NCBI GenBank assembly: GCA_900109435.1
Contig: FNZT01000015.1
Location: 1 to 64,000 of the forward strand
Length of the DNA stretch: 64,000 nt
Direction: 5' to 3'
From: Ruminococcus sp. YRD2003
Lineage (GTDB): Bacteria; Bacillota; Clostridia; Oscillospirales; Ruminococcaceae
This document shows, one piece after another, positions 16,744 to 26,378 of the stretch (position 1 is the stretch's first letter; every line of letters starts with the position of its first letter). The translations under genes and the position numbers were made by a program. The notes under the pieces are model-generated. The model did no database searches and was not told the DNA's origin. It was given only the letters and a program-made list of their open reading frames with translations.

Positions 16744-17592
16744 CTACATCTCTTTATTGATCGTTCCGGTCATATATGACATTGCACACGCCTCTGCTTT
16801 TTCGGGATATGCGAGACCTCTATTGTCGGCAACAGTTCTCGCCAGCCTTGCAAACAACTTGTGCGTTGACAATAATGCACGCCTGCAATCATCGGTGTCG
16901 TAGTGTGCAAAACAGTCTTTAAGTTCATCAAGTATGCAGCTGTCTGCCCAACGGTCAAGAAATCTTCCATCATGCCATATATCCGTATCTCCAAAACAAA
17001 GCTGATACTGCCCGATCATTTTAAGCAGGTGCTCTTTAAGATAGCCGTCAATACACATTTTCGCCGACCAAAGTTCGCCACGGTTCAGCTTCTTGCAAGC
17101 CCATATATTGTGGAAGAAAAAGTCATTGACCGTATTTTCATATTCTTCTTTTGTCATTACGGCATGATGTACTTCAAGTTTTACAAACTGCGGTATCATT
17201 TCCGCATAACCGCCGACGTCATAAAGAAGTATCCACCCTCTGTTCATCACCCATTCGGCAACGCCCTCTTTGAGCGCATTTTCAAACTGCAAGGGGGTGA
17301 ATATTATCATATCCACGTCCCTGTCTTCTTCATAAATACATCTGCGCTCTTTGCCTCCGCCGAGGGTAGGCTCTATAAATGAAATGCTCACATTCCCCAA
17401 AAGCGCAGGATATTCCCCCGAATACCACCTGTCGGGGGCATTTGTCACGATGATAAGGTCAAGGTCGGAAAAATCATCGGCAGGCACATTGGAACGTGTC
17501 GATGAGCCTATGGCTATCACCGCTTTCATATCCTTGTCCTGCTCGGCATATTTACACAGCTTTTGCTTTATGTCACGATAGCGGTCGGTCAT
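16744..17592 (-). CDS. Aminoglycoside 6-adenylyltransferase-like nucleotidyltransferase, ANT(6) family
   Basis: A 282-residue nucleotidyltransferase: GSSTRSNVPADDFSDLDLII carries the catalytic G-S and D-x-D motif, and VDMIIFTP supplies the third acidic residue. The C-terminal helical region matches aminoglycoside adenylyltransferases (AadE/ANT(6)), which inactivate streptomycin by AMP transfer. Chromosomal clostridial homologues are not always resistance genes. The start at 17592 has AAGGAG, lying over the stop region of a truncated hydrolase. Confidence 0.88.
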   Translation of the reverse strand: MTDRYRDIKQKLCKYAEQDKDMKAVIAIGSSTRSNVPADDFSDLDLIIVTNAPDRWYSGEYPALLGNVSISFIEPTLGGGKERRCIYEEDRDVDMIIFTPLQFENALKEGVAEWVMNRGWILLYDVGGYAEMIPQFVKLEVHHAVMTKEEYENTVNDFFFHNIWACKKLNRGELWSAKMCIDGYLKEHLLKMIGQYQLCFGDTDIWHDGRFLDRWADSCILDELKDCFAHYDTDDCRRALLSTHKLFARLARTVADNRGLAYPEKAEACAMSYMTGTINKEM

Positions 17593-17596
17593 GGTT

Positions 17597-17880
17597 TTAT
17601 CTCCTTTCCGTCAGCCATTCTGTCAGAAACCGCATCTGCTCCTCGGTGTGAAACCAATGCTCGCCGCCGGGCATGATCGTCAGACCAGCGCCCATCCTTT
17701 CAGCAAATGCAGTTATGGTTTCAAGGCTCGTCAGACCATCATTTTCACCATAGAGTATCTCGGTGGGGATTTTCCATTTTATCTGGTGTTCTCTGACATA
17801 GCAAAGATATTCCCACGAAAGAGTTTCCCCGAAATCGGTCTTTATCTCACCACGCTGTGCAAGCTCCTTTCCGAAGGAGA
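17597..17880 (-). pseudogene. Alpha/beta hydrolase, C-terminal remnant
   Basis: The minus-strand frame reads GKELAQRGEIKTDFGETLSW, then EYLCYVREH and IPTEILYGENDGLTSLET, then TIMPGGEHWFHTEEQM and stops at 17597. It is the C-terminal third of a serine hydrolase with the Asp (END) and His (EHW) of the triad, but no nucleophile. Upstream it meets, near 17880, the truncated gene that follows the methylase. The stop overlaps the ribosome site of the ANT(6)-like gene. Confidence 0.8.
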
Positions 17881-18048
17881 ACTTTCGTATTCTTCACAGA
17901 GTATTTTTACCGCTTCGTCTCCGTATTCTTTTGCCAAAAGAAGTATCTCATTAAATTGATATTCCGGATTCGGATGCTTATAAACCGGTATAGCTATCCC
18001 ATCACGCGACAGAAGCCACGCTTTGAATATGGAGATACATTCATCCAA
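17842..18048 (-). pseudogene. Truncated gene downstream of the methylase
   Basis: TTG start at 18048 with AAGGTGAT upstream, 12 bases after the methylase stop. Fifty or so native residues (DECISIFKAWLLSRDGIAIP, then EYQFNEILLLAKEYGDEAVK) precede the fusion to hydrolase sequence near 17880. Family not recognised. As the likely second gene of the methylase operon it may have been a partner subunit now lost. Confidence 0.5.
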
Positions 18049-18060
18049 ATAATCACCTTC

Positions 18061-19713
18061 TTATTCGCTCACAAGAAAGAATTCGGTGAGCTCCTTTTCA
18101 GCCTTTTCGAGCTGCTCCTGTAATTTGATGATTTCCTGCTGCTTCTTGATATACTTTTCACTGATCCTTTTCTGCTCAGTCATTGAACACATAGGTATCA
18201 TAAGCCCTTTGAGCGCTTCAATGGGCAGATTCAGTATTGCAGTACCGACAAGGATACTGCGCAGCTGTGCCTGTCCCTGCTGGCTGTCAAGATAAGCCTT
18301 GAGATAGAACGGATCTGTCTTTGACTCATCGATCTCGATTATATACAGATTGCCGTTCACAAGATAGCGCTGACTTTCTTCAAGGCTGACTATCGCAGTC
18401 TTGACAGGGAATCCGTTCTTTGTCATAACTAATGCGCCGTCAGTTGCACAATACTTATCATAGCGCTTGTCCAGTCCTTTAAGATATGTCAAATCATTTG
18501 AAATGACGCCTTTGTTCATATCGGAGAGCATCAGAAGGCGCGTATCTGTCTCGCTTTCGCTGAAATGCGAATCCAGGTCTCCTGCCTTTATCTGCGCACC
18601 GCGTGTAACTCTTGTTATGAGTTCGGAGAACGGAACAGAATCCTTTTCGACCTTGACTTCCTCCGTATAGCTTTTGGGATAGAGGTCGTAATTGTTACCT
18701 GCGATCTCGTCATAGCCTACTGTGCGGCTGTTTCCGCATTTTTTGCCGAGAAGTCCGAGAATTTCCTCGACATTTTCATCAGAAAGTGTGTTTCTGCGGC
18801 GAACAGGCGTAAATATCTCTGTTGCATCTATCATATTCACTGAATTGTTCGATTTGCTGAACACTACCAATGATGATGATACAGATGTTTCGCTGTAAAG
18901 ATTGGTCGGAAGTGCGACTATAGTCTCTATATATCCCGAGGATACGAACTTTTCCCGCCATTTGCTGTCTGACTGGTTCCATAAAGTGCTGTTCATGAAT
19001 ACGCATACTGCTTTTCCGTTATCAGCCATGAGCTCAATGCACTTACCTGCAAAAAGCCAGTCGGCAGAGGCGGAATGATTGCAATAAGGGTCGAAAAACT
19101 TCCATTTTACTCCCATTGGACTATGACAGAATATCTTGTCGTACTCGCCCTCGAGCTTGAGCGAATCCTCAGAAGTAACAGTTATTTTCCCACCGAGGAT
19201 ATCAGCTCTCATCATTGCTATCACGCGATGTTCGGCATTTATCTCGCTTTCAGTGCAGTCGTTTTCATAGCCGAGGACACGACATTCGCGGATAAATGAG
19301 GATTGACCTGCACACAGGTCAGCCAGTCTGTTGTCGGGAGATATCTCCAGCAGCCGTGCAGACAGCCTTGAAAGCCCTGCAGGCGTTTCACTGTATTCTC
19401 TCGGATGAGTACAGAACGATTCAAACAGCAGATATGCCGCATAGTCCTCACATTTGCAGTTGCTTACAAGCGAGTGTAAGACCTCCCACTTATTTCCGAG
19501 CGTGTTCATCAACACGGGGGATACCTGTGGTCTGACAGGGTACTCTTCAAGAAAAGCGTCAAAATCCTTCGGTATATTGCCTCGCGTCTTAGCTATTACG
19601 TATGCCGCCGAGTAATTCGATCTCAGCGTATTATCCTTGAATGTCCTTTGCAGAAGAACGGCAGCTTTTGAGGTGTCTCTCTTTTTTAGTACAGTTACAT
19701 TATATGAATCCAC
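18061..19713 (-). CDS. Type I methylase/specificity-like protein with degraded catalytic motif
   Basis: A 550-residue protein with an N-6 adenine methylase core (about 90-310) followed by a type I S-like target-recognition half (VPFSELITRVTRGAQIKAGD through AILNLPIEALKGLMIPM, with a terminal coiled coil). The SAM motif reads LADLCAGQSSF instead of D-x-A/F-x-G-x-G, and the catalytic NPPF/Y position is FCHSPMG, so methyl transfer is doubtful. I chose GTG at 19713 because AAAGGAGG precedes it by seven bases. It is divergent from the AddB/AddA-like pair across a 250-base gap with a promoter. It may act as a DNA-recognition subunit of that pair. Confidence 0.75.
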   Translation of the reverse strand: MDSYNVTVLKKRDTSKAAVLLQRTFKDNTLRSNYSAAYVIAKTRGNIPKDFDAFLEEYPVRPQVSPVLMNTLGNKWEVLHSLVSNCKCEDYAAYLLFESFCTHPREYSETPAGLSRLSARLLEISPDNRLADLCAGQSSFIRECRVLGYENDCTESEINAEHRVIAMMRADILGGKITVTSEDSLKLEGEYDKIFCHSPMGVKWKFFDPYCNHSASADWLFAGKCIELMADNGKAVCVFMNSTLWNQSDSKWREKFVSSGYIETIVALPTNLYSETSVSSSLVVFSKSNNSVNMIDATEIFTPVRRRNTLSDENVEEILGLLGKKCGNSRTVGYDEIAGNNYDLYPKSYTEEVKVEKDSVPFSELITRVTRGAQIKAGDLDSHFSESETDTRLLMLSDMNKGVISNDLTYLKGLDKRYDKYCATDGALVMTKNGFPVKTAIVSLEESQRYLVNGNLYIIEIDESKTDPFYLKAYLDSQQGQAQLRSILVGTAILNLPIEALKGLMIPMCSMTEQKRISEKYIKKQQEIIKLQEQLEKAEKELTEFFLVSE

Positions 19714-19873
19714 AGGGAAGCCTCCTTTGTTTGATATTATCAATCCTTATTTTTATTCTATCACGAAACAACGGATTTGTCAATACCCGAGATATAATAT
19801 TAAATATTATGATAGCTGAAACAGTTAGATTTAAGCGTGAAAAGTGGCTGATTTGATATTTCCTTAACATGGA

Positions 19874-19902
19874 TTGACAATACCATGAGCATATAGTATA
19901 AT
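19874..19902 (+). promoter_or_regulatory. Promoter of the AddB/AddA-like operon
   Basis: TTGACA at 19874-19879 and TATAAT at 19897-19902 with 17 bases between, 62 bases before the first gene. Confidence 0.75.
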
Positions 19903-19963
19903 AGTATAAAATAATAATTTTCAGTCGTTTATACACTATACATTCCCGAAACGAGGCGAAATT

Positions 19964-22480
19964 ATGAGAGAAACTATTATACTGGCTCCAGGAGCAAATG
20001 GGACTGAGCTCCTGAGGAGCCTTGCGCGTCACGGCGTGAATACGCTGTGTATGCGCGTCATGAGCAGCACTGAGCTCGCAGAGACAGCCTTGATGAGAAG
20101 CGGAAAGACTACCGCAGAGACATTCATCAGGTCAGCAGACGAGCCTGCGCTTATCTTCAGCTTTTTGAACGATATCAGCTATTTCTCGTCAGCTTCCTTT
20201 GCAGATGCACAGAACATTGCTGTGGCTCTCGATACGCTGCGTAAGCTTATCATTTCCGACGAGAGCACGGCACTGCACGACAAGCTCTCACATGGTGAGT
20301 TCCGCGAGAACAGCATGGCTCTTGGTGAAGTCTACGACAGGTACATAGCCGAGCTGAAGGCGCACGGACTGATCGACGGGATACAGCTCATAAGGCGTGC
20401 AGTTGAAAATGCCGAGCCCATCAATTCTGACTTCATAACACTCAGCGAGTACCCGATAACGCCGCTTGAAGCTGTTCTCACAGGCGTAGTCTCTGACGGC
20501 AGATACAGGCAGGTCAGTCTCCGTGAGCTGTTCAATGTCGAGACAGGTATCGTGGACTATTGCGATATAACAGAGGCATACGGTGCTGCGAACGAGGTCG
20601 AGCACATAATAGATATGATACTCAGAAACGGTACTCCCTTCGACGAATGTGTTGTTGCTGTTACAGATACAGCGCAGTATTCCCAGCTTTTCTACGACTT
20701 AGCCGGCAGATACGGTATCCCGATAACATTTGGCTGTGGGATACCGCTGACTAATACGACGGCTGCCGGTCTGCTGAGAGACCTTATGAAATGGGAAACA
20801 AGCGGAGCACACGGCCGTGACGCTCTGTTTGACGTCATTTTCAGCGAATGCTTCGACCGTCAGGGGCTCATTGAGGACCTCGCCGTAAACGATGAAAGAC
20901 AGCTCCGAACACTCGTTGATTTTGCGGGCACTATGCGCCTTTCCGGCAGCAAGGCCAAGAACGACAGCCGTCTTTCGGCTTATCTGAACAGCTTTCCACA
21001 AAACAGTGAGTTCGCAGAGTCAGCAAGGCTGATCGCGGCACAGTTCGAGCGAGGTATATCATATATCGTCAAAAACTATGCGGTTATACGCGACGGCGCA
21101 AGCGGACGAATTGACCGTTCGGCGGTCAAGGCGGTCTGCGACGAAATTGACGCGTATACCATGCTGTCAGGCGGAAATGCGGTCGATATAATACCTCAGC
21201 TTTTGCGCAAAAGCGTGTGCAGCGAGAACAGCCGTGAAGGAGCGCTTCATGTGACCGGCATCAAACAGGCGATGTGCAGTCTCAGGAGCAAACTTTTCAT
21301 TGCGGGGCTGTCCGCCGACATTTTCCCCGGCTCACCGGCTGAGAACTACCTTGTCCCCGACGGCGATTTTCTGCTGTATGACAGTGCTGCGCCGACTTCT
21401 GAGGCTGTCATAAACAACAGAAAAAAATCACTCAACGACCTTATAACAATAGCCTCGGCACTCAAAAATACTGTTCATCTTTCCTATTCAGGTTATGATA
21501 CAGCAGAGCTAAAGGAGTCGAACGCTTCGTCTCAGCTCTTCGAGATATTCAGGGCGAAAAACGGCGATACTTCAACTCTCGATGATCTCAGGAACAGCGT
21601 AAGTCGTGTCGGCTTCTTCGATGACAGCTTTTCGGCTCAAAGGCTGATAGGAAGAGCGTATAATAACGGAGATAAGATCATCGGAACGGCGACCGAAGAA
21701 AAGGCAGAGACGGCGGCTTCTGTCAGCCTTGACAAGACTTTCTCGCCGAGTTCTGTCGAGGCTTATTTATCCTGCCCGAGAAAATACTATTTCTCAAAGA
21801 TCCTTAGGCTTGAGGAGCCCGAGGAGGATGACGTTTTCACTGTTATTGGTGCGCTTGACCGCGGTATCCTCATCCATGACCTGATGAAGGATTCAGCTGA
21901 GCAGAAATGGTCGAGAGAGGAACTGCTTTCCGAGGCAAAACGTCGCTTTGACGCTTTTCTGACGTCACGTCCTCCTGTGAACGCACCTGATGTTGTCCGC
22001 GAACGTGAAGAAATAATGCAAATGGTCGAAAACGGCTTCGACAGCAGAAAAGAGAATACTGTGGAGGAGTCTGAGTGCGATATTGAGCCCGTTGAGTTTG
22101 GGGGCATAAAACTCCAGGGCAGGCTCGACAGGCTGGAGAAAACACCTGACGGTCAACACGTTATTGTCGACTTCAAGACGAGCCGCAAGATCTCCCATGT
22201 AGAGAATGACACTGCTTCGTGTATGCAGGTGCTCCTCTACGCGGCCATGCTCGAAAAGTCAAAAGGTATTACGGTAAGCGGCGGCGAATACCGCTATCTG
22301 CGTGACAAAAGGTCAGTTAAATGCGAATATAACGAACAGATCAGAAATGAACTGGAGCATATGATAGAGAGCTTTGCTTACGGAGTTGGCAACGCCGATT
22401 TCAGAAGGACTGAAGTGAAGGATAATTGCCGATACTGCGGATTCGCAGGGATCTGCAAGGAGGTGAAGAACGATGACTGA
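19964..22480 (+). CDS. AddB-like protein with PD-(D/E)XK nuclease and probable [4Fe-4S] site
   Basis: An 838-residue protein. The first 600 residues are a diverged UvrD/AddB-like region without a Walker A motif. The C-terminal part has the AddB nuclease layout: SPSSVEAYLSCPRKYYF (first Cys), GILIHDLMK, GRLDRLEK, VIVDFKTSRK (D and K of the catalytic motif), MQVLLYAAML and NCRYCGFAGIC (three Cys), the four Cys expected for an iron-sulfur staple. AddAB resects double-strand breaks; phage-defence versions with similar parts exist. It overlaps the next gene by 8 bases. Adjacency to a methylase-like gene rather than other repair genes argues for a specialised role. Confidence 0.8.
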   Translation: MRETIILAPGANGTELLRSLARHGVNTLCMRVMSSTELAETALMRSGKTTAETFIRSADEPALIFSFLNDISYFSSASFADAQNIAVALDTLRKLIISDESTALHDKLSHGEFRENSMALGEVYDRYIAELKAHGLIDGIQLIRRAVENAEPINSDFITLSEYPITPLEAVLTGVVSDGRYRQVSLRELFNVETGIVDYCDITEAYGAANEVEHIIDMILRNGTPFDECVVAVTDTAQYSQLFYDLAGRYGIPITFGCGIPLTNTTAAGLLRDLMKWETSGAHGRDALFDVIFSECFDRQGLIEDLAVNDERQLRTLVDFAGTMRLSGSKAKNDSRLSAYLNSFPQNSEFAESARLIAAQFERGISYIVKNYAVIRDGASGRIDRSAVKAVCDEIDAYTMLSGGNAVDIIPQLLRKSVCSENSREGALHVTGIKQAMCSLRSKLFIAGLSADIFPGSPAENYLVPDGDFLLYDSAAPTSEAVINNRKKSLNDLITIASALKNTVHLSYSGYDTAELKESNASSQLFEIFRAKNGDTSTLDDLRNSVSRVGFFDDSFSAQRLIGRAYNNGDKIIGTATEEKAETAASVSLDKTFSPSSVEAYLSCPRKYYFSKILRLEEPEEDDVFTVIGALDRGILIHDLMKDSAEQKWSREELLSEAKRRFDAFLTSRPPVNAPDVVREREEIMQMVENGFDSRKENTVEESECDIEPVEFGGIKLQGRLDRLEKTPDGQHVIVDFKTSRKISHVENDTASCMQVLLYAAMLEKSKGITVSGGEYRYLRDKRSVKCEYNEQIRNELEHMIESFAYGVGNADFRRTEVKDNCRYCGFAGICKEVKNDD

Positions 22481-25400
22481 TATGGACAAGCTCGCAAGAG
22501 AACGTATTTCAACTGAGATAGACACCAATTTCTTCGTTGAAGCAGGTGCAGGCTCCGGCAAGACCACTCAGCTCGTTCAGCGCATGACTGCTATGGTCAG
22601 AGCCGGTATCCCTGTTGGGAAAATATCCGCTATCACCTTCACAAAAGCTGCTGCAAGGGAGTTTTACCAGCGCTTCCAGAAGGAACTGATACGCCTTTCG
22701 GCTGATGAAAAAGTCGAACTCGCAGAAAGAGTGAGATGCGCTGAGGCGCTCCGTGACATCGACCTATGCTTTATGGGTACGATAGATTCCTTCTCGCACC
22801 TGATACTTCACGAGCACCCTGTTGAGGGCGGTATCCCCTCCGATTCGGCGGTCAAGAGCGAGAATGAGATGAGAACGGTCTACCGCCGGGAATATTCAAC
22901 TATACTCAGGCGCGAATACGGCGATGAGCTTTTTGCGAAGTACGAGCGTTTCAGGTCAGTCCAGAATCGCCCCAGCGAGGTTTTTGCCGCGTTTATTCCC
23001 GAAATAATAGAAGCGAGAGCATCGCGTTTCATTTATGAAATGCCTGATGATACAGACATCGAGAGCGTTTTCAGCAATGAGATAACTGCTGTGAGAAATG
23101 CACTGCGCTGCCTTTACAGCCACCCGGAAGCCATCAGTGAGGGAACTGGAGACTGCCGCGAGAGCAAGAAACTGCTTATGCAGAAATACGATATGCTGAG
23201 CCGCCCTTGGAACGGCAATATCGACAACGTGTGCTACGTCCTCGGCAAGCTGGACGGGCTCAGGTTGACGTGCTCACCAAGTGAGATAGGCGTGCTCGAC
23301 GAGTCGCTATTTGAATTCACAGGAAAAAGAGTGACATACTATCAGTTCATGATAAAGGAAACAGACCTGTTCAGAGCGCTGACAGAGCTGAGGTACTCGT
23401 TCACAATGGACTTCCTCGTTTCGGCTGCAAGAGCGATAGCTGAGAAACTTCGCAAAAACGGCGAGCTGACATTTTTTGATTACAAGCTGTACCTCCGGGA
23501 TATGCTGAAAAAGGACACGGAGAACGGCGGCAAGCTCATACGCCACATCTTCGACCGTCACAGCTATTTCCTCATCGATGAGTTTCAGGACACTGACCCT
23601 ATGCAGGCAGAGATATTCTTCTATCTCACAGCGGAAGAGCCTGTTGCGAACTGGCGTGAATGCGTTCCGCGCAAGGGCTCGCTGTTCATTGTCGGAGACC
23701 CCAAGCAGTCGATATACCGCTTCCGTTCGGCAGACGTAGCCGCTTTCAAGGAGGTACGTCATCTGTTTGAGAACGGTGTTGGCGAGGTAGTGCAGCTGAC
23801 GCGTAATTTCCGTTCAACTGCAAAACTCAGAAACTGGTTCAACGACACATTCAAGCGGCTGCTTCCCGAAGATACGCCACATCAAAGCAGATTCAGTCCA
23901 ATTCCGATAGAGGATACGGACGACAGCTCCCTTATCGGAGGCGTTTGGACGTATAATGTGGAGATGAATCGCAATTCGATAGTCGATGACGAAGTACAGG
24001 TCGCTAAGATAATACGCGGTCTTGTCAGTGACAAGGATAAGCTTATAAAGAGCAGTAATGAAGCTCCTGCACGGAATGTGCGATTTAGCGACTTCATGGT
24101 CATAGTCAATAACAAGAATCACATCACCAAGTTTTTGCGTGAATTCGAGCGCTGCAATATCCCTGTAATGGTCGAGGGCAAGATAGAGTTCAGCGATTGT
24201 CCTGCACTGTGCGCAATGGTGCCTGTTATGGAGGCGGCTGCTGATCCGTATAATAAAACGGCTGTATACAGCGCTCTGATCGGCATGGTGTTCAACATTA
24301 GCGACAGCGAGCTCATCGAGCTGAGGAACAGCGGCGGCAGGCTTACGCTTTTCGGATCAGATCAGAACGAGGCACCCGAGTGTGAGAAGATAAAGGCTGC
24401 CAAAGATAAGCTTGCAAAGCTGGCTGTCAAGGCTCGCACGATGACACCGGCTGCGCTGTTCTGCGCTGCTATGGACGAGCTGCGTATCATCGAGAAGACG
24501 GGAGCGGCTTATCTCGAATACCTGTACTATGCGCTTGAACTGCTAAGGTCAGCGGAAGTACAGGGCGAGGTCGTAAGCGTTCGTGACGGAGCGGCGTTCC
24601 TGCGTGATCTGCTCGACGAATCCGCGCAGGAGCGTTGTATCAGCCTGCAGCGTGACAGCGACCGTGTACACATTGCAAATCTGCACAAGGTCAAGGGTCT
24701 TGAAGCTCCCGTTGTGATACTGGCAGATCCTCACACAACAGATCATTCACCCGACAAGCGCACGGAGCATAATGCTGACGGAAGTGACTGCTACATATTC
24801 TCGCTCTCTCAGAAGAAGCCGAAAATAGCCGAAACAGAGCGCTATCCGGCTGCATTTATCGACGAGGAGGAATCAATGACTGCCGAAAAGCTGCGCCTGC
24901 TGTACGTTGCGGCGACGCGAGCGCGTAATCTGCTGATAATAAGCAACGCTGTAAAATCTTCGGGAGAACCTGCAAACGGAAATCCGTGGGAACCGCTGTT
25001 GTACGATACCGATGGTGACATATTCAGCCTTATAAATCAAGCTGACGATACGGATATGGCGCAGCGTACGGAGGCTAATGCTGCTGAGCTCTATGACGAA
25101 GCAGAAAAAACATCGCTCTTTAATGAAACGGAGCCAGGAAAACCGACGTATGCTATCATTCGTCCGAGCCAGATAAAGCTGAAGTCAGTTATAGACTCCG
25201 AGGATGATTTCGAGGATAACGCCGATGCTGAGGTGCGTGCAAAGGAGATACGCACGAATGCAGCTCTTGTGGGGACTATGGTACACAGGCTTATGGAGTG
25301 CTTAGTCTCTGCGAAAAGCCAAACGGATCCCGTAAAGCTCGCCGCTGAGATAGTGGGGAAATATAATGCTTCGGACGAATACGTGGATATGCTGAAAAAA

Positions 25401-25733
25401 GTGTATGAGTGCATGAACAGCGGCGGATATCCGCAGAGCAACGGTATTGGCAGCGATCTGCTGGCGGAGCTGAGCGGAGCAGAGGAAGTCCACTGCGAGG
25501 TGCCGTTTTGCCATAGAGCCGAAGAGGCTGACGGGACGTTTGCGCTGTGGAACGGCGTTATTGACCTGCTTTATAAGAAGGACGGCAAATGGCACATCAT
25601 CGACTACAAGACGAATGCCGAGGCGAACTCACTCGACCACAAGTACGAGGACCAGCTCAGCGCTTATAGGGCGGCAGTTCTTGCAATAACTGGCGAGGAG
25701 GCGGACGCTTCGATCTATCACATAGACGTATGA
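22473..25733 (+). CDS. AddA-like UvrD helicase-nuclease
   Basis: A 1086-residue superfamily 1 helicase with a nuclease tail. Motifs in order: Walker A EAGAGSGKTT (24-32), Ia AITFTKAAAREF, II LIDEFQDTDPMQ, III FIVGDPKQSIYRFR, IV LTRNFRSTAKL, V ANLHKVKGLEAPVV, VI LLYVAATRARN. The C-terminal domain has GTMVHRLMECL, VIDLLYKK and HIIDYKTNAE with a later QLSAYR, the PD-(D/E)XK nuclease core. It would work with the AddB-like partner as a dimeric helicase-nuclease. Whether this is the cell's housekeeping AddAB or a defence paralogue cannot be told from this window. Both genes are GC-richer than the 1.7 kb helicase. Confidence 0.88.
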   Translation: MTDMDKLARERISTEIDTNFFVEAGAGSGKTTQLVQRMTAMVRAGIPVGKISAITFTKAAAREFYQRFQKELIRLSADEKVELAERVRCAEALRDIDLCFMGTIDSFSHLILHEHPVEGGIPSDSAVKSENEMRTVYRREYSTILRREYGDELFAKYERFRSVQNRPSEVFAAFIPEIIEARASRFIYEMPDDTDIESVFSNEITAVRNALRCLYSHPEAISEGTGDCRESKKLLMQKYDMLSRPWNGNIDNVCYVLGKLDGLRLTCSPSEIGVLDESLFEFTGKRVTYYQFMIKETDLFRALTELRYSFTMDFLVSAARAIAEKLRKNGELTFFDYKLYLRDMLKKDTENGGKLIRHIFDRHSYFLIDEFQDTDPMQAEIFFYLTAEEPVANWRECVPRKGSLFIVGDPKQSIYRFRSADVAAFKEVRHLFENGVGEVVQLTRNFRSTAKLRNWFNDTFKRLLPEDTPHQSRFSPIPIEDTDDSSLIGGVWTYNVEMNRNSIVDDEVQVAKIIRGLVSDKDKLIKSSNEAPARNVRFSDFMVIVNNKNHITKFLREFERCNIPVMVEGKIEFSDCPALCAMVPVMEAAADPYNKTAVYSALIGMVFNISDSELIELRNSGGRLTLFGSDQNEAPECEKIKAAKDKLAKLAVKARTMTPAALFCAAMDELRIIEKTGAAYLEYLYYALELLRSAEVQGEVVSVRDGAAFLRDLLDESAQERCISLQRDSDRVHIANLHKVKGLEAPVVILADPHTTDHSPDKRTEHNADGSDCYIFSLSQKKPKIAETERYPAAFIDEEESMTAEKLRLLYVAATRARNLLIISNAVKSSGEPANGNPWEPLLYDTDGDIFSLINQADDTDMAQRTEANAAELYDEAEKTSLFNETEPGKPTYAIIRPSQIKLKSVIDSEDDFEDNADAEVRAKEIRTNAALVGTMVHRLMECLVSAKSQTDPVKLAAEIVGKYNASDEYVDMLKKVYECMNSGGYPQSNGIGSDLLAELSGAEEVHCEVPFCHRAEEADGTFALWNGVIDLLYKKDGKWHIIDYKTNAEANSLDHKYEDQLSAYRAAVLAITGEEADASIYHIDV

Positions 25734-25757
25734 ACTATAATAGTATACTCTGAAAGA

Positions 25758-25790
25758 CAGCCACAGGTACTATCCTGTGGCTGTTTCTTT
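25758..25790 (+). terminator. Intrinsic terminator after the AddA-like gene
   Basis: Perfect CAGCCACAGG/CCTGTGGCTG stem, loop TACTAT, tail TTTCTTTATT. Confidence 0.85.
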
Positions 25791-25891
25791 ATTCACAATT
25801 CTTATAAGATATGCCAAATCCTAAAATGTGAAAAATAATATTTGTTAATCGAAAATTCGCAGAATCAGACAAACAAATCTGTAAATACCTC

Positions 25892-25920
25892 TTGACAAAC
25901 AAGCTTTGATATGTTATAAT
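25892..25920 (+). promoter_or_regulatory. Promoter of the SLOG-phosphatase-zeta gene run
   Basis: TTGACA (25892-25897), 17 bases, TATAAT (25915-25920), 50 bases before the first start codon. It lacks the AAGAC palindrome found at the other promoters of the island. Confidence 0.8.
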
Positions 25921-25969
25921 CAAATCGATGAAACAAAGGATTTGCAATATCAAGCTTTTGGAGAAGGTT

Positions 25970-26377
25970 ATGACAGTATTTGTTGGAGGTTCAAAAACCA
26001 TAAGCGGGCTGAATGCTGAAACGATATCTGCTCTTAATGCGATCTGCAAGGCAGAAGACAAGATTGTTATTGGCGACTGCTTCGGAGCAGATAAGCTCGT
26101 TCAGGAATACCTTGCTAAGCGGCAATACGCCAATGTTGAGATCTATATCAGCGGAGAGAATACAAGGAATAATCTTGGCGGTTTTCCTGAGAAGCATATC
26201 CCTGCGGAAGGAATGTCAGGATTCCAATTCTATAGGCGGAAGGATATAGCGATGGCAAAAGATGCTGATATTGGGCTTATGCTATGGGACGGCAAGACGA
26301 GAGGAACGTTTTGCAATATAGAAGATATGAGGACAATGGGAAAAGAAGTCCGCGTTATTATGTACAAGGGTGAATAG
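25970..26377 (+). CDS. SLOG-like nucleotide-binding protein
   Basis: A 135-residue Rossmann-like protein: MTVFVGGSKTIS glycine-rich start, KIVIGDCFGADKLVQEYLA (the G-D-x-x-G-A-D phosphate-binding turn of SLOG proteins) and a late MLWDGKTRGTFCNIEDM (the S/T-G-T site). SLOG families bind nucleotide-derived ligands; some process cytokinin-like or cADPR-type molecules and feature in conflict systems. Start at 25970 chosen for TTGGAGAAGG upstream rather than an earlier ATG at 25928. First gene of a run of ten or so co-directional genes. Confidence 0.75.
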   Translation: MTVFVGGSKTISGLNAETISALNAICKAEDKIVIGDCFGADKLVQEYLAKRQYANVEIYISGENTRNNLGGFPEKHIPAEGMSGFQFYRRKDIAMAKDADIGLMLWDGKTRGTFCNIEDMRTMGKEVRVIMYKGE

Positions 26378-26378
26378 T

